Made by a program: the position numbers and the translations under genes. A stretch of 25,098 bases of DNA, taken from IMG/VR virus record IMGVR_UViG_3300003937_000019, positions 1-25,098 of that record; one strand, 5' to 3'. Shown in pieces: positions 10,701-18,800 of the stretch. Origin of the DNA: a virus. Each line of letters opens with the position of its first letter. Position 1 is the first letter of the stretch. Below the pieces are notes generated by a model, which saw only the letters and a list, made by a program, of their open reading frames with translations, made no database searches and was not told the DNA's origin.

Positions 10701-11817
10701 AATATATGATTCATTTATTTTAGAAACTAATACTACAGGAGGTCCTGGCAGAGTATCATCTGAAGAAACAATTCAGAATGAGACAGCAAGATTAGTCTAT
10801 CATGATCTTTTAGATTTGGTAACAGAAGAAGACAATATTTTGACAGAAGAATTGGATAATATTCTGTTTGAGGATCATTTAATAGTTCCAACAGATGTGA
10901 GCTCATTTCTTGCAGAGAATAATGATGATTTTATTCTTGAGCATGATGTGCGGAATAATTATGCGGCTCAATTGTTAGGATATGGAATTGAGAATGTTGT
11001 ACAAGAATTTAGAATAAGTGATTTAGTGGCAGATATAGGACTAGAATTTGATGGAGATAAGGGAGAATTGCCTGGTAGTATTTTGATGGAAAGATATACT
11101 CCACATAATACACTTGATGGTCAAATAGTTGTAGGAGCGAATACTTATGTGAAATCTTGGAGTGATGCATTACTTGTTCAATCATCAACTACTGTTAGTC
11201 TTGTTGATGGTGTTGCTTTCCCATATGGTGTAGAGGGTGGAACTTTAAGATATGCAAATGGAACTGTTACTGATATTACAAATCTTAATAATAATATGAC
11301 TCAACTTACAGTTGGTAATTCAGCGACAGTTGATGATCCTGGACAAACTTTTAGGATCTATTATGGTAGTGATGAGGCTGTACCAGTAGACACACCAAGA
11401 AAAATGAAATGTGAGATTGGAACAACAGATACCAATGATGCTGGAAGAGAATATCAATTTATTATTAATGATTGGGTGGGATTGACAATACAATCATTAC
11501 ATGAGCGACATGGAAATGATATTGTATTTGAGGATGGAGAAAGAATGCTTATTGAAGATGGAGAAATAACTCAAACAGAAAATGCTATGCTCCTTGAGGA
11601 TGATACTGGGAAATTAGGATATGAAGGTGATAATAACTTGTTGTTTGAAGATATGCATTATAATGAAAAAATGCTTATACATGATGCAGAAAGATTTAGA
11701 ATCAAAGAAATTGCTAATAACACTAGCATGATTATGTCATCAACAGAAACGGATGTCCAGACCCCGAGGTCTGATGTAACTTTCTTTATAGAGCGAGAAG
11801 GGAGAATAACTTCTTGA
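4705..11817 (+). CDS. 7: Giant baseplate wedge protein gp7-like, with cupredoxin-like insert and LEDG-repeat extension
   Basis: A 2370-aa protein in the gp7 slot between gp6 and gp8; T4 gp7 is 1032 aa. Residues ~12-40 (LPSFIQTNHSKFTKFVEKYY) resemble the marine T4-like gp7 N-terminus. Residues ~80-203 form a cupredoxin-like module. A SGAQG/FQVGETITG beta module follows. The best family signature is residues 318-389: GFVELFRKEFLQGLP, ALKRIKDFYRAKGNEDSFR and TFYYPGTDILRLSDGRW. Residues ~480-1070 are Gly/Thr/Asn-rich beta segments with several GxGY..GD motifs. A second conserved block (YQDFSYVIKT, YRDKILNLVHPAGMFLFGEI) ends near residue 1125. Beyond ~1200 the chain is a long acidic region of degenerate LEDGTG-type repeats with no counterpart in T4 gp7. 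The frame is unbroken for 7.1 kb. The start overlaps the gp6 stop by one base. The gp7 call rests on position plus the two conserved blocks; the extension's role is unknown, possibly a peripheral baseplate or fibre-docking surface. Confidence 0.85.
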   Translation: MQTDGGVLYTQIEGQLPSFIQTNHSKFTKFVEKYYEFLELNLLTFTEVNLNEDKPIQESADVTYTVSVTTGNNDFSANTNKFYLDGAVSPDLTIDPTKKTIFDQGDISLLTHYLRISDTPDGVWGVGGEENANTEVTYFSGSQEVLFQDEAGNQFVSEDGLYDFVSELDDVARTIIEPNPDNAGKTFYYYCNTHSGMGGTIVFSDISSYISLENGNTESANVSTDYIDYENPNRQGEQFLSGETLLGANSGAQGVVRGKYSTTQAYVQETNNGSFQVGETITGLESRVSANVSSYSRQPINASRNVKAFQDVDKAPVGFVELFRKEFLQGLPTDMLSRKQDALKRIKDFYRAKGNEDSFRYIFRLLYAKENITFYYPGTDILRLSDGRWTLDKSVKIATSLANNIGAFVGRKIVGEVSNVTALVERSESYQIGATGVTELYISGIDANNAVGGYSTFKVDELLTTTTADDDGNYGSANTTGVLSGVTIDAGGSNYLVGDDVLVSGGGGSEAAAKVASISDATISQFDLIDAGDGYTVGDTVSFVNEGTGGTGGAARVNSIIPTFTTVHISDIINTFKDNKIDAAAYSAPWAGYTRNNHITSNSTTTFDVGYDGLSGSAPKVGDLIISFQHPQMLLESGEGNIGFETNSANLGSLGIGTADRVLTENTTGVTDANGFETIASYTPDRSIFATVIAATGSTVTYAQGSVITSSLTGEVTIRGFSDNDVVTIFDLTKKADGTAITSTGNGAAFYATGATFNINGTPTSNTETAATSGMASVTDIQLGAIRGIQILSSGQGYESIPQVSVANTITESYKADVSKTGANSVFVKLASATANLFTANTRIENDAQTAVGFVLDYIDKPTTTQLATGGSVTLVATGNTHLRVQMTTANSFAAEETLTIYKNEAGGAPIGVGDFTTANIEVSSETTGTFTQAIHGYSAGEKVVITNVTGQDDNVFNNTYTIATVPTTNTYTVTLSSAPTRQSVNNATIRKVVTANTSSTNTVFANTGIPGNNATISIASIAIGAIESLTITNFGASYTTAPTLDATGSGDGNATLSAQLGALAEYAGYFDGNYGLLSTTNKFQDNYYYQDFSYVIKTDVDVKTYRDKILNLVHPAGMFLFGEIAITSDSSARMFDNATRNAASTIANTQHGIDVPLYQHHDIKILGSSNLVHSIAESMHKTILFPPNALRAIDATVESPHTDFELIMERNIDGIAFEEHGDAFIHEGVGEFLLENDTGGRDRIISETVDYILNEDGTVIVHELKDDTIQLVMEQGGYYIVEVAILQSESGYTLVEEQYGARFESEAGEGGRRFTVAHSASSLGGLAEGTTYMRAEVSTGGGIPVSTADVGNRLAYFQLEYTGQSPIRIMQEQDDPSYILNENTDFQIIQEEDFGSISLESSKTDLITLEDGTGVIDLEGDGGYILIDQDNALSQNRILYEEEKISYHVVNSHPQDEFYITAENNGDFYFIRQEGISSADYGDFIFLEDGRVTADSIDGGRLFGFEASDERDYITLERSDWVSDTTMKGEETIPFGYSLPIIQMPYAETGSVKIDFGPAYDLLLEDGSYLILEDPNAQAYPTYLAFENTMQEEISKDYVVTVSTGTANLADMIGLEDGTGVIEIEGGLDKILSEAGGDVMLDVRRDPIAFEITPKVTVSAVTSDLILEDGFGSVVLEDSEYTMDLSRSIIRLEEELLPFVSLTSGSSQFQHAATWGRIDEYTILGSLISAQVGGKEEFVAFESVDIAQAGVVLLEDDTGKMITERSVIPSFPDVQPLEINIPLSSTLDQAPGDEVALEDGSGAVKLEGDYIGLEDGTGGIALNHTYGRLTEEDFGRLATERRRLLNEMNWARAESDGAVSNYLYEARGELQLTGGEEYELLAENGDKFVTQSVETFLSVSAFTTELGEYLVQESDQSSRIIGEFSADIDQTAKILSADYGRKNEVIGTNTSFEIDFASPLTLEDYEDHLYSASGGGTILLERVTSQDYLLVLENSNDRIYDSFILETNTTGGPGRVSSEETIQNETARLVYHDLLDLVTEEDNILTEELDNILFEDHLIVPTDVSSFLAENNDDFILEHDVRNNYAAQLLGYGIENVVQEFRISDLVADIGLEFDGDKGELPGSILMERYTPHNTLDGQIVVGANTYVKSWSDALLVQSSTTVSLVDGVAFPYGVEGGTLRYANGTVTDITNLNNNMTQLTVGNSATVDDPGQTFRIYYGSDEAVPVDTPRKMKCEIGTTDTNDAGREYQFIINDWVGLTIQSLHERHGNDIVFEDGERMLIEDGEITQTENAMLLEDDTGKLGYEGDNNLLFEDMHYNEKMLIHDAERFRIKEIANNTSMIMSSTETDVQTPRSDVTFFIEREGRITS
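4942..5313 (+). other. Cupredoxin-like module inside gp7 (putative type-1 copper site residues)
   Basis: Residues ~80-203 of the gp7-like protein read as a plastocyanin-type beta sandwich. An opening NKFYLDGAVSPDLTIDP and TIFDQGDISLLTHYLRIS place His112 (codon 5038-5040) in a position like the first His ligand of plastocyanin (H-x-x-x-F). The closing FYYYCNTHSGMGGTIVF gives Cys191 (5275-5277), His194 (5284-5286) and Met197 (5293-5295). The spacing is C-x2-H-x2-M; plastocyanin has C-x2-H-x4-M, so the axial Met assignment is uncertain. Copper binding is inferred from the motif only. Confidence 0.6.
8317..11610 (+). repeat. Degenerate LEDGTG-type protein repeats in the gp7 C-terminal extension
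   Basis: The C-terminal ~1,100 residues of gp7 repeat a loose pattern of hydrophobic-hydrophobic-E-D/N-G/D-x-G-x-hydrophobic. Clearest copies: LEDGTG at 8932-8949, LEDGSY at 9397-9414, LEDGTG at 9550-9567, LEDGFG at 9706-9723, LEDDTG at 9967-9984, LEDGSG at 10096-10113, LEDGTG at 10144-10161 and LEDDTG at 11593-11610. More diverged units (FEDGER, IEDGEI, LNEDGT, LENDTG, FLAENND) lie between them. Spacing is irregular. The copies use different synonymous codons, so the repeat is conserved at protein level, not as recent DNA duplication. Confidence 0.8.
11758..11773 (+). other. GC-rich hairpin near the 3' end of gp7
   Basis: CAGACC-CCGA-GGTCTG is a perfect 6-bp stem with a CCGA tetraloop in an otherwise AT-rich stretch, 44 nt before the gp7 stop. 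No U-tract follows, so it is not a canonical intrinsic terminator. It might be an mRNA stability or processing element, or chance. Confidence 0.3.
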
Positions 11818-11824
11818 CTAAATA
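11817..11824 (+). promoter_or_regulatory. Candidate T4-type late promoter upstream of gp8
   Basis: ACTAAATA starts on the last base of the gp7 stop codon and is identical to the octamer before gp25. It is followed by an A/T-only stretch and then a strong GGAGG (11853-11857), 9 nt before the gp8 ATG. At 49 nt, this gap is larger than most in the cluster, which leaves room for a promoter. Function is inferred from similarity to TATAAATA. Confidence 0.4.
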
Positions 11825-11866
11825 TATAAGAATAATAACTTTAAATATTTTTGGAGGAAATTCAAA

Positions 11867-13591
11867 ATGCCTGCTATAGTAACTAATAAATTTCGTATTC
11901 ATAACGCCAAGCAATTTGTAGAGGCGTTTGATGAGGTGTCCACTACCTCTGGGGCGGCTGTCTCCGATTCTAGCGGGCTCCTTAACACAAATATGTACCT
12001 TTTCATAGGAAAAGTTACACCGTGGTCCAGTGATTCTGCACCACCAACACCAACTGATGCGGTAGCCAATACTCATTATGAGAATTGGCGGGACATGATC
12101 GCAGCGAAGAAGATTACTTCTTCAGATGTTTCTCATGTAATTCCACGCAAGAATTGGACTAATAATACCAATTATTTTGCATACACCCATGCTGAAGCTG
12201 ATCTTAACAGTCAGAACTTTTATGTCATGACAGATGCGTATAATGTTTATAAGTGTTTGTCAAATAGTGACACTACATCAGCTGGGGCAGTTGCAACAAC
12301 TTCTACAGTTAAACCAACTGGAACAGGAACTAGTATTGTTGCTACTACTGATGGTTATAAATGGAAATTTATGTATCAAATTTCTGCAGCTGATGCACTA
12401 AAGTTTGTTACACCAAATTATATTCCAGTAGACACAGTAAGACGTTCCAATGGACATCTTGCTAATACCTATGATAATGCTCCTGCTCAAGTACAGTATG
12501 ATGTTGAAGTCGCAACTGCGGCATCTGGTGGAGGAAATGGAGCTATTGAAGTTGTCCATATGACTACAAGAGGATTAAGTTATCATGGGGAAGTTTCTAC
12601 AGTTCAAGCATCACCTGCTCCAACTACAACAGCAGTTACAATTGCTTCTGGTGCAAGTTTTGCTACTGATGCTCTTGTAAATAGTGATATCTATTTCACA
12701 AGTGGAACACATAGTGGAAAGGGTGGAACTATTACTGATTATAATTCAAGTACTAAGGTAGTAACATTTGTAGCATCACCCGCTCTAGGCAGTGCTCCAA
12801 GTTCTGGAGATGCTTATGTAATTGGACCAAAGGTTGTCATTTCAGGTGATGGTCAAGGCGCTAATGTAAGAGCAACAGTTAATTCCACTGGTGGAATTAA
12901 TGCTGTAACAGTTATTGCTGGAGGAAATAATTATTCTAATGCTTCTATTACAGTTATTTCAAATACTTCTGGTATATCTCCTGCTGTTTCTGCGGCGACC
13001 TTAACACCAATTATTGGTCCAGCCGGAGGGCATGGTGGAGATGCTGTTAAAGAACTTGGTGGATATTATGTTCTTACTAATGCAAGACTTGAGTATTCTG
13101 AATCAAATAACTTTACTACAAACAATGATTTTCGCAAAGTAGGTCTTCTTGCACAACCAAAATGGGCAAATGGAGATTTTTCAACTGCATCAGTTATTGA
13201 TCAAGCGACTACTGTTGTTATTACATCTTGGAATGGTACACAATATACCGCTGATGAATTGGTAACTGGATCGACTTCAGGAGCAACAGGAAGAGTTATT
13301 GATTTTACAAGTAATAATACTCTAAGGTTGTCAGATATTGTTCCAGCTGGAAATTCATCTACAGCTGGGTATAATAGTATCTATGGATACTTTACTAATA
13401 CAGAAGTTATTGCAGCGAACTCTGTTGGTACTGGTGGATCTGGTGCATCTGCTACAGCTAATGGTTCTGGTGCGGTTACAGGTGGTGATTTGTCAAGATT
13501 TTCTGGAGATGTTCTCTATGTAGAAAATCGCTCACCAGTAACACGAGCGTCAGATCAAATTGAAGATGTTAAGTTGATTATAGAATTTTAA
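11867..13591 (+). CDS. 8: Baseplate wedge protein gp8 (enlarged)
   Basis: A 574-aa wedge protein; T4 gp8 is 334 aa. gp8 dimers bind gp7 and gp10 in the baseplate wedge. The N-terminus (KFRIHNAKQFVEAF) and the core signatures FYVMTDAYNVYKC (residues 118-130), KPTGTGTSIVATTDGYKWKF (148-167) and KFVTPNYIPVDTV are characteristic of gp8 in marine T4-like phages. The last 30 residues (GDVLYVENRSPVTRASDQIE then DVKLIIEF) are the conserved gp8 C-terminus. The extra length lies in the middle, as beta-rich Gly/Ser/Thr segments including an AGGNNYSNASITV unit and a TGSTSGATGRVIDF unit, both resembling modules in gp7 and the DUF4815 protein. The start is fixed by GGAGG at 11853-11857, and the product is full length. 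Confidence 0.93.
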   Translation: MPAIVTNKFRIHNAKQFVEAFDEVSTTSGAAVSDSSGLLNTNMYLFIGKVTPWSSDSAPPTPTDAVANTHYENWRDMIAAKKITSSDVSHVIPRKNWTNNTNYFAYTHAEADLNSQNFYVMTDAYNVYKCLSNSDTTSAGAVATTSTVKPTGTGTSIVATTDGYKWKFMYQISAADALKFVTPNYIPVDTVRRSNGHLANTYDNAPAQVQYDVEVATAASGGGNGAIEVVHMTTRGLSYHGEVSTVQASPAPTTTAVTIASGASFATDALVNSDIYFTSGTHSGKGGTITDYNSSTKVVTFVASPALGSAPSSGDAYVIGPKVVISGDGQGANVRATVNSTGGINAVTVIAGGNNYSNASITVISNTSGISPAVSAATLTPIIGPAGGHGGDAVKELGGYYVLTNARLEYSESNNFTTNNDFRKVGLLAQPKWANGDFSTASVIDQATTVVITSWNGTQYTADELVTGSTSGATGRVIDFTSNNTLRLSDIVPAGNSSTAGYNSIYGYFTNTEVIAANSVGTGGSGASATANGSGAVTGGDLSRFSGDVLYVENRSPVTRASDQIEDVKLIIEF

Positions 13592-13647
13592 ACATTAGTT
13601 TAATTTTCACAACATAATTATATTAAATCAATACAGGAAAAGTATAA

Positions 13648-15882
13648 ATGGCGCTTTCTACAGACTTTAATGTTGATCCCTATTATGATGATTATGATGA
13701 GACGAAGAATTTTCATAGGATATTATTTAAGCCAGGATATGCGGTTCAAGCCAGGGAAGTTACACAGCTCCAGACTATTCTACAGAAACAAGTAGAAAGG
13801 CATGGTGAACACCTTTTTAAGAACGGTAGTATAGTTCTAGGATGTGAACTTAATTATGATAATGAAGCAAAATCTCTGAAACTTGAAACTCAATATTCAG
13901 GTGTTGATGTATCTGTTTCAGATTTTGCAAATACAATCATTAATGGCGGAACTTCTAATGCAAGAGGTAGGATAGTATCTTCTGAAGCGGGAACGGCTTC
14001 AGAGCAGCCTACACTTATGTTTCATTATATGAATAATAATACATTTCAAGATGGTGAAACAATTACAGTTGTTGGTTCTTCTACATCTGCTAACACAATA
14101 AGTGCGGCTGGTGTTTCTGGTCTTGCTGATGCTACGGCAAATAGTTCAGTATGTAGTATTAATTCTGGAGTTTTTTATGTTGGGGGGTTCTTTGTTATGC
14201 TGGAAGCTCAGACATTAACTCTTGAAAAATATTCTTCTGCTCCTTCTTACCGTGTTGGAATACAAGTTACTGAAACTATTACAACTTCTGATGCAGATAA
14301 TTCTCTACTTGACCCCGCCCAAGGTGCGTATAACTATGCCGCTCAGGGTGCGAATAGATACAAAATTGCATTATCTCTCAGTAAGAAAGCATTTTCCGCT
14401 GCTGATCCAGTAGAAGCGGCAGCTGATGAAAACTTTTATCAACTTTTAAAAGTTAGCGCTGGGAAAAAACTCCAAGAAGTAAAATATCCAGTTTATACAG
14501 AATTGGAAAAAGTCCTTGCTCGAAGAACTTCTGATGAATCTGGTGATTATACAGTTACGCCATTTAATCTTCAACAAACTACTCATCAAGGAATTACAGG
14601 CACTACAGCAAATTCTGGAACAGGTCTAGCATCTAAATTGACAGGGGTTGGAACTCTTTTTCAACAAGAACTTGCGGTGGGAGATATTGTATATTTAAGT
14701 GGAGCTCCTACAACAACAGCAATAGTTGATACAATTACATCAAATACTGTAGCGACTCTTGATGGGTCTTTAGCTACTGATACTTCTGGTCAGAGTATAC
14801 ATTTTGATAGTAAGTATTCTGCTGGACTTGATCCTGGTAAGGCATATGTTAAGGGATATGAATATGAGAATATTGCAACCAAGTATGTCACAGTGGATAA
14901 GGGGCGAGATACCGCAAATGTAACTACATTTGGATTGAATACTTCCTTTGGAAATAAACTTCATATTTCTCAGGCTAATGGATATTTTGATGTTAGCGCT
15001 CATCAAATTTTAGATTTACATTCTGTTCCTTCTGCAAACGTAACAACGGGAACTGATACTGTTGATTCTATACACGGAACAACTAACTTAACATATCAAT
15101 CAAGAACTAAGATAGGAACAGCTCGCATTAGAGACATGGATTGGTATGCTGCATCTGGAAATACAGCTAATGATTCTCATTCGCATTCAGATTATCTTAT
15201 GTATCTTTATGATGTAAGATCATCAAATAATAAAACCGGAGTTGTTGGCGATACAGTTAGTTATCTTGGGCCTGCTGGTGAATTACATAGTTCTAGGGGT
15301 TCTGCTGGATATTCAAATTCTACAGCTAATACATTTGAAATGCAGAGAGACATAGTAAAAATTGGTGTTTCTACTACGGGTCATGTAAATTCCACTAATT
15401 ATCGAATTGGAGACGGGACAACTGCTAATACAACACATTTTCAAAAACTTGCACAAATTAATAATGCTTATAATGAAGCAGTAGTTAAGATTACAACTCC
15501 AATCTTAAATAAAATGATTGCGATAGATTCTGTCGCAGTAGGAAATTTTAATATAGCTTTAGAATATGGAGGACCTCCCAATTTTGATGTTGAGGGTGGT
15601 GGTGTTATCTTGTTAGAAGAACAAACATCAGCTAATGGTGTTGCAAATGTTACATATACCAGAAATGTTGTCACTTCTTTTGGAAATTCAACCGTTACTA
15701 CTCTTCAATTAGACTCAAATATGACTGAGCGGACATATTATTCTGCGGGTGGTCCTGGTATTGTGGCTTCAACGGTCGCTTCACCGGGCGTGCCAGCATG
15801 GACGGCTCAATATGCTGCGGATGATTATAGTCATTTATATCCTGATGGAGATACAAATATTCAACTACTGGTGAAACATTAG
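13648..15882 (+). CDS. DUF4815-type wedge/fibre-connector protein, N-terminal part (frame broken at ~15860)
   Basis: A 744-codon frame that begins with a clear DUF4815-like N-terminus. DFNVDPYYDDYDETKNFHRI and RILFKPGYAVQAREVTQLQT, then LFKNGSIVLGCEL (residues 24-68), match the large structural proteins that follow gp8 in marine T4-like phages. A second family block, DPGKAYVKGYEYENIATKYV then TVDKGRDT, is at residues ~394-423. AGGA at 13635-13638 precedes ATG 13648. The frame ends abruptly after DGDTNIQLLVKH at 15882, whereas the related region continues at once in the -1 frame. One missing base between 15846 and 15882 would restore a single gene, 13648-20438, of about 2263 aa. The slot and domain suggest the role of T4 gp9/gp10: a virion protein linking the wedge to tail fibres. 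That role is inferred. Confidence 0.85.
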   Translation: MALSTDFNVDPYYDDYDETKNFHRILFKPGYAVQAREVTQLQTILQKQVERHGEHLFKNGSIVLGCELNYDNEAKSLKLETQYSGVDVSVSDFANTIINGGTSNARGRIVSSEAGTASEQPTLMFHYMNNNTFQDGETITVVGSSTSANTISAAGVSGLADATANSSVCSINSGVFYVGGFFVMLEAQTLTLEKYSSAPSYRVGIQVTETITTSDADNSLLDPAQGAYNYAAQGANRYKIALSLSKKAFSAADPVEAAADENFYQLLKVSAGKKLQEVKYPVYTELEKVLARRTSDESGDYTVTPFNLQQTTHQGITGTTANSGTGLASKLTGVGTLFQQELAVGDIVYLSGAPTTTAIVDTITSNTVATLDGSLATDTSGQSIHFDSKYSAGLDPGKAYVKGYEYENIATKYVTVDKGRDTANVTTFGLNTSFGNKLHISQANGYFDVSAHQILDLHSVPSANVTTGTDTVDSIHGTTNLTYQSRTKIGTARIRDMDWYAASGNTANDSHSHSDYLMYLYDVRSSNNKTGVVGDTVSYLGPAGELHSSRGSAGYSNSTANTFEMQRDIVKIGVSTTGHVNSTNYRIGDGTTANTTHFQKLAQINNAYNEAVVKITTPILNKMIAIDSVAVGNFNIALEYGGPPNFDVEGGGVILLEEQTSANGVANVTYTRNVVTSFGNSTVTTLQLDSNMTERTYYSAGGPGIVASTVASPGVPAWTAQYAADDYSHLYPDGDTNIQLLVKH
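15846..15882 (+). other. Frame discontinuity (-1) inside the DUF4815-type gene
   Basis: The upstream frame is open to TAG 15880-15882; the downstream frame opens right after TGA 15843-15845. In the overlap the downstream frame reads YSTTGETLANGQVSITPTD, clearly coding and fibre-like. One extra A in the CAAC at about 15862-15865 would give NIQTTGETLANGQ and fuse the frames. No canonical X XXY YYZ slippery heptamer is visible. Confidence 0.8.
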
Positions 15883-18800
15883 CAAATGGTCAAGTTTCAA
15901 TTACTCCTACAGATAGTGGAGCGTTTGGAATATCTGGAAGTCCTATTACAGACGCACAAGCAGAAGAAAATTTTCTTGTGGTTGTTACTAAAAGTAGAAG
16001 TGATTCCTCTTCTGATACTCATACTGCAGTAAGTAATGGTCAATATTTAAGTTTTGCAAATACTGATGGAGAAAGTAGATCCATAGCAGTATCAAGTGGT
16101 TCTGCGGTAATTCAAACAAGATGTACAAGTGCAGTAAACGTTGCTGTTACATATACAGCAACCAAAACTACTGCTGGAAATATAAGAACTAAAACAATTA
16201 CTCAAGGAAATGGAAATGTTGCATATAATGTAACAACTATTGGTGGATCTCCAAGTGCTAATACTCTTAATACTCATAAAGGGGTAGGTCAATATTTCGT
16301 TGATGCTCCAACGAGAACTGTTGGAGAAAAGATTGAGCTTCCGGTTACTGATGTGTTTAATATTGTTAAAATTGTAGATTCTGGATCTCTTTCTATTGAC
16401 ATTTCAAATACAATGTTGAGTGCGACCGCTAATAATATTACCTCTGCATATGCACTTGATACTGGTATGCGAGATAATTTTTATGGTCATTCCTCAGTAT
16501 ATCTTAAACCAGGATATGCTCCACCTAAAGGTAAAATTGTAATTATATTTGATAGATTTGCTCATGCTGGTAAAGGATATTTTACTGTTAGTTCATATCC
16601 AATTACAGGCTCAGACCGAGAATTCAATAATGGAGTTGATACTTTTGGATATGGAGATGTCCCAACTTATACTAGTCCAACTACTGGTGAATCTTTTAAA
16701 TTATCAGATTGTGTAGATTTTCGACCCTATGTTGCGGAAAATACTAATGATGGTTCAGCTGCTGTCACATATGATATAGCAACAGTTACAGGTGCGGTTA
16801 CTGCTGGTACTATTCTTATTCCAGATTCAGACACAACATCTACTCTTGATTATTCATATTATCTTCCAAGAATTGATAAATTAACTTTAACAAGAGATAG
16901 AAAATTTGAAGTTATTAAAGGAAAGGCGGGTGCTAATCCAATTGCTCCACCTGATGATGATGATTCTATGACTCTTTATACTTTGAAGATTCCTGCTTAT
17001 ACTTTTGCTTTAACAGATATTGAAAGTAGATATATTGATAATAAGCGCTTCACAATGAGAGATATAGGAAAACTTGAGAAGAGGATAGAAAGACTTGAAT
17101 ACTTTACATCTCTTAATATTTTAGAGAAAGAGACTGCAGCAACGGATATTACTTCTGATGGTTCTAAAGATTCTTTATTTAACTCTACTGGATCAAGATT
17201 TAAAAATGGAATTTTGGTAGATCCATTTGCTGGACATTCTATTGGAGATGTAACCTTAGAAGATTACAATGCCTCAATACATTTTGCAACAAAACGACTA
17301 AGGCCTCCATTCTATTATGATAATTATAGATTTACTTATGACTCTTCTACTAGTAATAATACGGTTAAGACAGGAGATTTGATAACTCTTCCATATACGA
17401 ATAGTGTTTTTATTGAACAGCCCTTAAACAGTCATGAGAAATCTCCAAATCCATTTAATATTGTGAATTTTATTGGATCAATGAAGCTTGATCCACCTTC
17501 TGATACATGGTTTGATGATACTACTCGACCAGATGTTACTACAAATCTTGAGGGACATCATGATAACTGGACATTAAGTTCAGGTGAAGGTAGAAAGGGA
17601 TTTGGCGCACAATGGGATGATTGGTCTGTAAACTGGACAGGTAAACAAGTTAATCCTGAACCTAATACAGCAATTGCTAATTCTGGAAGCGTTGCTACTA
17701 ATACAAGAAGTACTAAACTTATTAATCAAAGTAAATCTAAATTTGGTATCCAATCAAATGATCCAGTAGAATCAATAATTAAAACGGTTGGTAATCGCAA
17801 ACTTGATATGAGTGTGGTTCCATATGTACGTTCTCAAAGAATATCTTTTTCTTCTAAAGGATTAAAACCTCTTTCTAATGTATATGTTTGGATTGGTAGT
17901 ACAGATATGAGTGCTAATACAGAACCAGCTAAGAAATTACAACTTGCTGGTGCTAATGGTGCATTTAAAGATGGTGAAGTTATTAAAGATTCTGCAAATA
18001 ATAGAGCTATTTTGAGATTAGCTTCTAATACAGTTGCTAATGTGGCTTCACTTTTCATTACAGATATTGATGGAAATTCAAGTGCTACTTTAGGATCTCC
18101 AGTTACTTTACAGAATAATAGAATATCAAATTCCGGAGTTGGATTCGCAGCTGCAAATGTAGTTACTGGTTTAACTTCTTCTGCTAATGGTACTATTGGA
18201 TCAATTGTAGCTAATACTAGAGGTATTCTTGTTAATAGTGTGTCTAGAATGCAAACTAATGATTATGGAGAAATTTCTGGTGATATTGATATTCCTGCAG
18301 GAACTTTTAGAACAGGCGATAGAATTGTAAGAATTACAGATCAAGCAAATAATGAATTAGCATCTACTACAACCGTTTCTGAATCAACCTTTAAGGCTAA
18401 AGGACTATTACAGAATAGAGAAAAACTTTTAATTTCTACAAGAGAACCTATTCTTCGTAGAGAATCTATTGGTGATGAAGAAATTGTTACTGATACTACT
18501 TCTCGACAAACTTCTCAAACCAATTGGATTAATCCAATGTCACAGTCTATTTTTATAGATCCAAGTACATATCCAATGGGAATGTTTCTTAGGGATGTAA
18601 CATTGTTCTTTAGTGCTAAAGATACTTGGCTTCCAATAACAGTACAAATTCGGCCAATGATAAATGGGTTTCCAAGTAGTTCTATAATATTACCATTCTC
18701 AGAAGTAACATTGAATCCAGATGAAATTCAAACATCGTCTGTCGCAAATGCAGCATCTAGTAACACTACTACTCATACAACATTTACATTTGAGTCTCCA

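Noticed and set aside
11758-11773. Hairpin as an intrinsic terminator
   Set aside because: The stem is followed by GATGTAACTTT, not a U-tract, and it lies inside the gp7 coding region.
13643-13650. TATAAATG as a late promoter
   Set aside because: It overlaps the ATG of the DUF4815-type gene, so a transcript from it would lack the ribosome site.
15846-15882. Programmed -1 ribosomal frameshift
   Set aside because: No X XXY YYZ heptamer or clear downstream stem is visible, and connector proteins of this type are not known to me to use recoding.
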